Shown here: positions 11,459-18,565 of the stretch, piece by piece | Layout of the letters: each line of letters starts with the position of its first letter | Position numbering within the stretch: position 1 is the first letter of the stretch | Origin: Jimgerdemannia flammicorona | Lineage: Eukaryota; Mucoromycota; Endogonomycetes; Endogonales; Endogonaceae | NCBI GenBank assembly: GCA_003990745.1 | Contig: RBNI01002202.1 | Coordinates: forward strand, 1 to 19,304 | Reading direction: 5' to 3' | Length of the DNA: 19,304 nt | The notes under the pieces: generated by a model | The model's database searches: none | What the model saw: the letters and a program-made list of their open reading frames with translations, nothing else | Told to the model about the DNA's origin: nothing | Translations under genes and position numbers: made by a program

Positions 11459-11539
11459 TTTGTCTGATTGTATTGTGTGAGTTCTTGTGGTAGCAGTTGT
11501 TCATTGTTCAGCTTGAAAGTGAGGGATTTATCTTGAATC

Positions 11540-11557
11540 ACCAGCCAATGGGCACCA
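11540..11557 (-). other. Putative primer-binding site, copy 1
   Basis: This is identical to the copy 2 site over the 18 bases beginning TGGTGCCC and lies three bases from the end of the central LTR, although the flanking LTRs differ by about 6 percent. That conservation over a short stretch fits a functional site but is not proof. Confidence 0.5.
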
Positions 11558-11560
11558 AGT

Positions 11561-12034
11561 TGTAATATAGTGGATGCTTAACCTTGTAAGTATATCAGAT
11601 TTCTGTATCTTGAATTCTTGATCTTCTTTGACTCCGCGGAGTCCTCGGTATGCAGGGGTGTGTGAGTTCGAAGTGTATCTGCCCGCAGGCTTACTAGTTC
11701 CTTTGCTTTCTCTTTGCTTTTGAACTATTTCGATCTGAGGTTTATTCACTCTAAGATACTGGGTTATTTATACAAGTTTGCTAACTATGAGATGGCTACT
11801 GAGTTACATGGCTAAGTTATGAGTCATTTAGCAAGTATTGAGACTTTTCAATATTGTCTAAATGCTATACTATATCAGGTCATCGATTTCGCAAGTGTTG
11901 AAATATTTCGACATTGTCTAAATTGAAGACTTGGCTAACTATAAGGCTATACTATACTGGGAATCGGATTCAGGTACTGCGATCAAATGTCTAATTCCCC
12001 TGATTCATATTACTAATTAGGATTGACCGTTACA
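11561..12034 (-). repeat. LTR B (central LTR, shared by both copies)
   Basis: 474 bp, TG...CA ends. It is immediately followed (minus strand) by the copy 1 primer-binding region and preceded by the copy 2 purine tract, so it is structurally both a 5' and a 3' LTR. It differs from LTR C at about 28 sites. The only two transversion sites seen among the three LTRs are private to this one. TATAAATA is at 11772-11765 on the minus strand. Confidence 0.95.
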
Positions 12035-12537
12035 ACTTCCTCCTGAATAGGTGATTCGTCCCTGAAATATCCTATTCATTCAAACTCCCAGGCTTCAACA
12101 GTTTGTATGGTCTTGTACTATGCAATTTGTTGCATCACGGTTTCCCAATGATGTTGCCTAACTCGCTCGAAGTCTGTAGGGGTTATTCCTTAGATGTGGG
12201 CTAGTGCTGGTTCATCATCTCGAAACAGTTTATGAATTCTCTTGGTGATGGTGATCTGTGAATAAGAGAGCTGACATTCTGCAATCCAATCTTCTTTAGT
12301 CATTTCCACATTCTGGTTGAGTATCTGTCCGAGCTTGAAGTACTCTTGGAACTCCATTCTATGATGGTAGGCCTTGAAGTGCGAAATTTGGGAGAGATGG
12401 GTCTGGACAATACTTTGGATAATGTCATAACATTCTTCTATAGTCGGGGGTTCAGTAGTATGCCACTGTCTCTCAATGGCTCTTTGGGCAGCACTAGTGA
12501 TCTTGAGTGCTGTTTTAGTGCTTCGGTTATTGGCCAT
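12013..12537 (-). pseudogene. ORF3 of copy 2: unknown protein between integrase and 3' LTR
   Basis: The ATG at 12537-12535 overlaps the integrase stop (ATGGCCAATAA), putting ORF3 in the +1 frame of ORF2. The frame is 525 nt up to a TAG within the LTR (12015-12013), but a TGA at codon 154, shared by both copies, may be the true end, giving 153 residues. The product is mostly hydrophilic and probably helical, with Trp-, Gln- and Glu-rich stretches (AQRAIERQWHT, EFQEYFKLGQIL, MTKEDWIAECQLSYSQI). It has no signal peptide, no membrane segment and no motif I recognise; an envelope function is not supported. Copy 2 also has TAA at codon 116 and TAG at codon 140, where copy 1 has Gln codons. Confidence 0.65.
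12035..12044 (-). other. Polypurine tract, copy 2
   Basis: AGGAGGAAGT lies directly before the 3' LTR on the minus strand, where plus-strand DNA synthesis is primed in LTR elements. The same ten bases occur at the matching place in copy 1. Confidence 0.7.
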
Positions 12538-13720
12538 GATACTTCTTGAGTTGGTTTCAGTAGATAGTAGTGGGGATGATTGTGCCTGAAGTTTTTCGTA
12601 GCCAAAAGGTAGTTCCTTTTATATCTTGCACTAGGTAAGGTCCTTCCTACTTGGGCTTCAGTTTTTGTGACCATGAAGCTTCCACCATATTCTGATACAC
12701 TAGGACTTTGTCTCCTATCTTGATAATCTCCAAGGGCTTGTGGGTCTTTTCTGCATTATTTCGTTAAAGTGTCTGTGCCTTAATGATATAATCTTCAGCC
12801 TTCTTCCTGATTTGGTGTAGTTTCCATATCTCCATGTCCACGTGTTTCCAGACAGTATCTCTATTGGACAATAAGATTTCTTGAGAACTTTCTTCTCTGA
12901 ACAGCATTTCTTGAGGGATGAAGTGGGTGCTTTGTGATCGAATATCCTGAAGAGCAGATAATGCTATTGGCAGATAGTGATCCCAATTTTCATAGTTATC
13001 ACAGATCTTGGTGATAAAATTCTTGAGTGTTTTGTTGGTTCTTTCTGCTTGTCTGTTTCCTTGGGGATGGTATGCTGTGGTCCAAATATGCTGGATTCTG
13101 TATTTCTTGTAGAGGATCTCAAAGAACTGGTTCATGAATTCTATTCCTCTATCTGTGGTGACTTGTACTGGGGTCTTGAATTGGCAGATGATTTCTTTGT
13201 GAAAGAAATCAGCAATTGACTGTGCATTGGCTTCCTTGAGGGGTCCTGCCTCTATCCATTTTGTGAAGAGGTCCATAATGACAATGATGTATTAGTTGCC
13301 AGTCAAGGTCAAGGGTAGAGGACCAATTACATCCATTGCAATGTGGGTAAATGGTACTGGTTCTATGTGTGCCGATCCCGGGGCTTGATTTTGTTGGTCT
13401 TGTTTTTGTTTCTGACATTTGTCACAGGTCTTGACAAATTGTCTGATATCTTCCTCCATTCCTGGCCACCACATTGTTCTTCTTGCTCTGTTGTATGTGT
13501 TTTTTCCTCCTAGATGGCCAAGTTCATGTATTGATTTCATTGCTTGCTCCTTCTTGTGACTGAGTATAACTAGTAGTTTTCCTTTCTTCAGTATTTCTCC
13601 ATCAGTTTCAAATTGTTTCCATGTCCTGCTGATAATTGTTTGTGTCCATTCTTCTAGATGTTGGGGCATCTTTCACTGTCTCAGGTAGGTGATGATTTCG
13701 TAGTAAAGTTCCTTATTCAT
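12527..13720 (-). pseudogene. ORF2 of copy 2: integrase in the +1 frame (disrupted)
   Basis: This 398-codon frame begins at an ATG (13720-13718) overlapping the ORF1 stop (ATGAATAA) and is open for about 30 codons further upstream, back to a stop inside RNase H. It encodes a retroviral-type integrase: zinc-binding H-x3-H...C-x2-C (13528-13415), a DDE core with Asp at 13333, Asp at 13153 (TDRG) and Glu at 13045 (ERTNK), and a GPY-type C-terminal module ending in NQLKKYHGQ. Its role is joining element cDNA to chromosomal DNA. Breaks: TGA 13675-13673, TAA 13294-13292, TAA 12766-12764, TAG 12649-12647 (just before EGPY) and TGA 12559-12557. Catalytic residues are intact. The length equals copy 1 exactly, so no indels have occurred. 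Confidence 0.88.
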
Positions 13721-15230
13721 GATTGATTTGCTGGTTGGAGGTATTTCGGGGTGTCTGTGAGAGGGCATCTGCATTGGCATTGATTCTTCCTGGGCGGTAT
13801 ATGATTGTTACATCATAGGCTTGTAACTTCATGATCCATCTGGCATAGATTCTTTTAGGTTGTCCGGTGGTCAGTAGCCAGGTGAGGGCTGAGTGGTCTG
13901 TCTGGATAGTGAAGTGTCTTCCAGCAAGGTAGTAGTGGAACTTTTCCACAGCCCAGATGACCGCGAGGCATTCCAACTTGTAGGATTCATATTCTTTTTC
14001 AGCTCCTCTGGTTCCTCGGCTCAGATATGCGATGACATATTCTGCTTTGTCCTTCTTCTGGGCCAGGACTGCTCCAAGTCCTTGTGCGCTTGCATCTGTC
14101 TGTAGGATAAATTCTTGAGTCCAATCAGGTCTTCTAAGGATGGGTGCCTGGGTCAGCCTGACCTTGAGTTCATCAAATGCTTTTTGTTGCCTGCCAGTCC
14201 ATTGGAACTTGATATCCTTCTTGTTGAGTTCGTAAATTGGGCCTGCAATGTTGGAAAATCCTCTAATAAATCTGCGATAGTAGGAGGTGAGTCCCATGAA
14301 GGCTTGGGCTTCAGTGACTGTAGTAGGTCTTGGATATGCTGCTACTGCCTGTATCTTGAGGGGGTCTGTGTGTGTTCCATCTTGGTTAATGACATGTCCG
14401 AGGTAGGAGATCTCGATTTCCACATACTTGCATTTCTTCGGTTTGATGTAAAGACCATGCTTCCTCAACCTTTCCATCATTTGCTGGATGTGCTGCAGGT
14501 GTTCTTCAGCTGTCTTGCTGTAGATGATTACATTATCCACATAAACCATCATCCATCTTCCCATATCATAGTAGAAGATTTTGTTCATCATTCGCTGGAA
14601 GCTTGCTGGTGCATTGCACATTCCAAATGGTATTCGCAGGTAGACATAAGTTCCGTCTTGTGTGATGAAAGCTGATTTCTCACTTGCTGCTTCTGTGAGA
14701 CCGATTTGGTAAAATCCTGAGTATAAGTCCAAGGTGCTGTAGTATTGTGCCTCATCTCCCAGAGTTACAAGAATGTCGCTGATGAGAGGCAGTGGTTGGC
14801 GATCCTTCTTGGTAACCAAGTTGAGCTTTCTGTAATCAGTACAGAGTCTTGGTGCAAATTCTCCTGGCTTGCTTCCTTTCTTCGGAGCTAGTATGACTGG
14901 TGAAGCCCAGGGACTACTGGCTTCTTTGATGATACTGGCTTCTTCCATCTGCTTGATTTCTTCTCTGAGCCATTCATGGTAGGCTGGCAGGATGGGTCTC
15001 GCCTTCTGATAGATTGGTTCAGTGTCTCCTGTATCTATATCATGATAGTAATGTGGGGTCTTTCCTTTGATATCTTTGAAATCTGTGGCAAGAACATCCT
15101 CAAATTCATAGAGTATCTTCTTGAGTTCTTTCTTGAGTGGAAACTTATTCCCAATAGTGTAGCTGTGCTTGGTTGTGGTCTCCTCCTTCTTGTGATCTAA
15201 TTCAGTGATTTTGGTGCTGGCAAATACTCC

Positions 15231-15626
15231 TCTTCCTGTAGATCTGAATCCCTTCCTTCCTCTCTCTGTTTCCTGCAACTTCTTGACTTTCATGATCTTC
15301 GGTTGTAGTACTGGGAAGATCAGCATCTGTGCTAATCGGTCCTTCTTCTTGATTGGGAATGGGATTGTAGGATTGTGGTTCCTTGCAATGAGCAATATTT
15401 CTCCAATATAGTCTGAATCGATAACTCCTCCTTCAATGGTGATTTTGCTTTTTGCCAGGCTGCTTCTTGTTTTGAGAATTCCAATGTGGTCCTTTGGGAT
15501 GGTCATTTCCAGTCTAGTTGTGAGTAGGGTGGTTGTCTGGGGCTCCAGTATGGTTTCCTCCACTGTGGTGATATCCATTCCAGCTGCATTTTTCGACTTG
15601 TATTCTGGTAGAACTGCATCAGGATG
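15231..15626 (-). other. dUTPase domain inside ORF1 (copy 2)
   Basis: All five motifs of homotrimeric dUTPases occur in order: AGMDI (motif 1, Asp at about 15575), TRSSLA (2), GVIDSDYIGEI (3, the uracil/sugar-contacting loop), DRLAQM (4) and RGRKGFRSTG (5, normally GFGSTG). Such enzymes hydrolyse dUTP to dUMP and pyrophosphate and keep uracil out of new DNA. The domain is about 130 residues, the usual length, and lies between protease and RT. Motif 5 carries a probable damaging Gly-to-Arg change here; copy 1 keeps the Gly. Confidence 0.9.
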
Positions 15627-15782
15627 GATTTTCTGAATCTTGACCTTGATCTCTTCTTTATTGTCACTGTCTTCTAGGAGGGCTGGTGGTTTGTCATCTT
15701 CCTCCTCTTTCTTTTTTCTTCTGGCCTGTTCTTCGAGAACCTTCTGTTTTCTTTCATAGTAGATCTTCTTGATTCTACCAGT

Positions 15783-15839
15783 GCATTGGTAGCAATCATT
15801 GACATGCTCCATACAGTACATCTTGATTCCGTGGGGGCA
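15783..15839 (-). other. Cys/His cluster between protease and dUTPase
   Basis: Within about 19 residues there are four Cys and two His (C-x-H-x5-C-x2-H-x3-C-x2-C), preceded by a basic patch (KKKKKVRW) and followed by a Lys/Glu-rich linker. The spacing would suit a small zinc-binding module, but I know no named family for it. Copy 1 (9586-9530) has lost the second Cys and second His to Tyr. Confidence 0.5.
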
Positions 15840-17791
15840 GACTCCTTGTGGCGCATATCCTTCTGCAATCTTCTTGCACCATTCCTCCTCACTCATCCAT
15901 CTGACTTTTTTCTTCTTTTTCTGCATGGTTACCATGTAGGCTTCCTCTTGCTCACCTTCTTCTTCCTCTATCTCAGGAAGTACTCCTTTGTTAACATTGA
16001 TAGGGATTTGCATCTTTTGTCCTTGGTAGACAATCTGCATCTTCTGTGCATTCAGATTGATTATTGCTCTGGCTTTGTAAAGCCACTGGTTGCTGATAAG
16101 GATGTCATAGTTGGTTGCATTGGTTACAATTACATCAACTGGGATGGTTGCTCCTCCGAACTTGATGGGAACATCTCAGATCTTTCCCAGAGGGGTAGCT
16201 CTTGTGCCATCTGCTGTGACGAATACTAGCTTGGTTGCTTCTTCGATCTCCCATCCTAAGCAATCTACTGCCTTCTTACTAAGGAGACATCCTCCTGCTC
16301 CTGTGTCTATGATGGCTTCAAAGATTCTATCTTCGATTTGGCAGGTTGCATAGGCAGAAGTCTTGCAGTTGTCTTCACTTTCCTCTCCGGAGTCTTCTTG
16401 AACATTGTTGGCCTCCGTTATCTTCCAACCTTGTTCCTTGGTGGTTTCTGCAAGTCTAAATCTCATTTGCTGCCTGAATGTGGGGATTTCTGCCAGCTGG
16501 CCAAAGGTTGCATTGACTTTTTGTTGGCTAAGATCCTTGAAGATATCATACTTGAAAGTCTTGGTCTTGCGAAGCTTCTTCTCCTTTTCTCCTTCACTTG
16601 CTGGAGTGGTTCCTCGGATGATATCTTGGACTGCTTGCTCAAGCTCTATGTCTTGATCCATTTCTTTAGCTTGGCTTTCTGTGGTTGTTTCCATCTGCTT
16701 TTCCACTGGGTTCTTCTTGAGTCTTCCTGGCAGTCTCCTGTAGGGTTCCTTGCGAACATCCTTCTTAGTGGTCTGAGCAGGATAGGCCTCCCATTCCTCA
16801 TCTGAATCTCTGATCTCCTCAAAGGTGATGATGTTGGCTTGCTTCTTATTTCTAGTAGTAGCATTGCTTGACTGGGCCTTGTGCTTGGTTTCACTCATAC
16901 ATTTATATGAGTAGTGGCCTTCTTCTCCACAGCTGTAGCAGGTACCTTTCTTCTTATCTGAGGTGGCAGCAAACTTCTGAATTGGGCAGCGATCTCTTCC
17001 TCTGATTTCCTTTACCACATCTCCTAGGTGAGCAGTCATTTCGCAAACTGCTTGGCAAGTTCTTCCATAGAATCACTGTTTCTCTGTTGTTCTGTAGCTC
17101 TTGGTTGTGGTGTCTTTCGATTGATCATAGTGGTAGGGATCACACTGGTTGTCTTGGGTGCTTCAATCCTAACTCCAGTCACTCTTTCTATTGTGTGGTC
17201 TTGTGGATGTCTGGCTATCCAATATTGCTGAGCATAGGTGACCTTTTGTGCCAGATCCAGGACTACTGGTGATGAGCGGATGGCCAAGACTATCTCTGGG
17301 TGAACTCCTTTCATGAAGGTTGCTTCAGCTACTTGGTCTCGGATGGCATCAGTATAATCCACAAGGATTATCTGATATTGGATTCTTATGAAGAATGTGT
17401 TTGGATCCTCACTCATTCCTTGACATATTGTATTGAGCTGATCCTTCAGGGCTTGCTTGATCTCATCTGTATAATAGGTATTCCGGAGCCAGGTCTTCTG
17501 TGCTATCAGTATAGTATCGGCATCATTTCCTGCATGGGTTGCGGCTGTGAATGCTGCTCTTGCAGGTCCTCGTAGGCTGTAGGGCATGAGGGCTACTTGC
17601 TGTGCTGCAGTTAAGGTCCTAACAGCAGCATACTGCTTGAAATCGTCTATGAAGGTGACAATTGATTTATCCGAAGTATATCCATGGAATATAGGTGGTC
17701 TCATGTCCATTTTGTCTGATTGTGTTGTATGAGTTCTTGTGGTAGCAGTTGTTTGTTGTTCAGCTTGAAAGTGAGGGATTCGTCTTGAATC

Positions 17792-17809
17792 ACCAGCCAA
17801 TGGGCACCA
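17792..17809 (-). other. Putative primer-binding site, copy 2
   Basis: On the minus strand, three bases after the 5' LTR, the sequence reads TGGTGCCCATTGGCTGGT. It begins with TGG, complementary to a tRNA CCA end. I could not assign the priming tRNA with certainty. Confidence 0.5.
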
Positions 17810-17992
17810 AGTTGTAATGTAGCAGATGCTTAACCTTGTAAGTACGTCAGATTTCTATATCTTGAATTCTTGATCTTCTTTGACTCTGCGGAGTCCTCAG
17901 TATGCAGGGGTGGGTGAGTTCAAAGTGTATCTGCCTGCAGGCTTACTAGTTCCTTTGCTTTCTCTTTACTTTTGAACTATTTTGATCTGAGG

Positions 17993-17998
17993 TTTATT
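17993..17998 (-). promoter_or_regulatory. Candidate LTR polyadenylation signal
   Basis: AATAAA on the minus strand lies about 19 bases downstream of the TATA box in LTR C and is kept in the other LTRs. It is a plausible RNA 3'-end signal, though TATA and AATAAA so close together would imply a short R region. Confidence 0.35.
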
Positions 17999-18016
17999 TA
18001 CTCTAAGATACTGGGT

Positions 18017-18024
18017 TATTTATA
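18017..18024 (-). promoter_or_regulatory. LTR core promoter TATA box
   Basis: TATAAATA on the minus strand is conserved at the same place in all three LTRs (5519-5512, 11772-11765, 18024-18017), downstream of the U3 repeats and upstream of gag. This is the expected position for initiation of the genomic RNA. Confidence 0.6.
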
Positions 18025-18080
18025 CAAGTTTGCTAACTATGAGATGGCTACTAAGTTACATGGCTAAGTTATGAGTCATT

Positions 18081-18175
18081 TAGCAAGTGTCAAGACTTTT
18101 CGATATTGTCTAAATGCTATACTATATCAGGTTATCAATTTCGCAAGTGTCGAAATATTTTGATATTGTCTAAAT
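18081..18175 (-). repeat. Pair of 35-bp direct repeats in U3, 60-bp period
   Basis: Units at 18081-18115 and 18141-18175 share GCAAGTGTC...ATTGTCTAAAT with a few mismatches, spaced exactly 60 bp apart and upstream of the TATA box. The same pair occurs in the other two LTRs. It is a likely enhancer-type repeat, by analogy with retroelement U3 regions. Confidence 0.65.
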
Positions 18176-18263
18176 CGAAGACTTGGCTAACTATAAGGCT
18201 ATACTATACTGGGAATTGGATTCAGGTACTGCGATCAAATGTCTAATTCCCCTGATTCATATT

Positions 18264-18565
18264 ACTAATTTGGATTGACCGTCACAATATCTATGAGAGT
18301 GGCATCTTGTAGCTCTTGAGTGCTGGCCTGTGGGAACTCTTGGTAGAGGAGGTTTTCTATTTCATACTCCTGCCATATTTGGAGGCATTCAGTAGTAATG
18401 GTGATCTTTGTTTTCATTTTACAGCAGTAGAGGATATGATAATAAGGGTCACCAGTATCCAGATCGATACTAGGAGTCCTTCTTGAGCAGGTCCTTATGG
18501 CTCTTCTGATGTCTTGGAATATTCTTTCTTCAACCGAGGTGCCTTAGTGGTTCCTTGATCTTGAG
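18264..18565 (-). pseudogene. ORF3-like open stretch truncated by LTR C
   Basis: From an ATG at 18565-18563 a frame runs to the LTR with a single internal TAA (18526-18524). It encodes basic and Gln/Glu-rich sequence (for example FQDIRRAIRTC, LQIWQEYEIENLLYQEF). It enters LTR C in the same frame that ORF3 uses at its own LTR, ending VTVNPN-stop. Its place, after integrase and before an LTR, matches ORF3, with at best a weak RAI...P-x-I similarity. The frame match could be chance (one in three). Confidence 0.3.

Larger units (their letters stand above)
5308..12034 (-). mobile_element. Retrotransposon copy 1 (left), inactivated
   Basis: This 6727-bp unit includes the left and central LTRs. ORF lengths are preserved without net indels (3999, 1194 and 525 nt), but I count seven nonsense codons in ORF1, five in ORF2 and several in ORF3. 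The RT YVDD motif is intact. The gag zinc knuckle has lost its second Cys. Confidence 0.93.
13713..17710 (-). pseudogene. ORF1 of copy 2: Gag-protease-dUTPase-RT-RNase H polyprotein (disrupted)
   Basis: The ATG at 17710 starts a Gag (MDMRPP...), though the frame is open from the LTR edge. Downstream come a CCHC zinc knuckle (C-x2-C-x4-H-x4-C, 16940-16899), an aspartic protease with DTGA at 16307, a Cys/His cluster (15839-15783), a dUTPase (about 15626-15231), RT (about 15053-14511) and RNase H (about 14123-13761, with TDAS, KLEC, TDHS and NADAL acidic residues). All lie in one frame, with no frameshift between gag and pol. Breaks: one base is missing near 17042 compared with copy 1, shifting gag; TGA at 16178-16176 ends the frame inside the protease; the RT motif YVDD reads YVDN (AAT at 14534-14532); and dUTPase motif 5 has an Arg for the first Gly of GSTG. 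From 16175 on, the frame is open for over 800 codons to TAA 13715-13713. Confidence 0.92.
5308..18286 (-). mobile_element. Tandem Ty3/gypsy LTR retrotransposon array (three LTRs, two internal regions)
   Basis: Three colinear 474-bp LTRs flank two internal regions of 5779 and 5778 bp, giving a repeat period of 6253 bases. All coding domains are on the minus strand. Order within pol (protease, RT, RNase H, then integrase with an HHCC module, DDE core and GPY-type C-terminus) places the element in Ty3/gypsy (Metaviridae). A dUTPase sits between protease and RT. The central LTR serves as the 3' LTR of the right copy and the 5' LTR of the left copy. The flanks (ATTAT on the left, ATATC on the right) do not match, so no target-site duplication is visible. 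No chromodomain is apparent. Confidence 0.95.
11561..18286 (-). mobile_element. Retrotransposon copy 2 (right), inactivated but better preserved
   Basis: This 6726-bp unit includes the central and right LTRs. ORF1 carries a one-base loss in gag and one nonsense codon, and is otherwise open through RNase H. The RT motif reads YVDN. ORF2 has five nonsense codons. Overall it is the better template for reading the element's domains. Confidence 0.93.
17813..18286 (-). repeat. LTR C (5' LTR of copy 2)
   Basis: 474 bp, TG...CA ends (plus strand TGTAATGTAG...GTCACA). On the minus strand U3 comes first, with two 35-bp repeats at 18141-18175 and 18081-18115, then TATAAATA at 18024-18017 and AATAAA at 17998-17993. 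It abuts a divergent related element on the right without a purine tract. Confidence 0.95.

Noticed and set aside
12013..12537. ORF3 as an envelope-like gene.
   Set aside because: The product has no signal peptide, no membrane segment and no Cys pattern of an envelope protein.
12560..12700. Chromodomain at the integrase C-terminus.
   Set aside because: The integrase ends shortly after the GPY-type module (NQLKKYHGQ then stop); no aromatic-cage chromodomain sequence follows.
13893..14675. Long plus-strand reading frames within the retrotransposon (for example 13893-14105, 14115-14675, 9506-10006, 16338-16805).
   Set aside because: They are antisense shadows of pol and gag; domain matches are all on the minus strand and the shadow products are Leu/Ser/Phe-rich without motifs.
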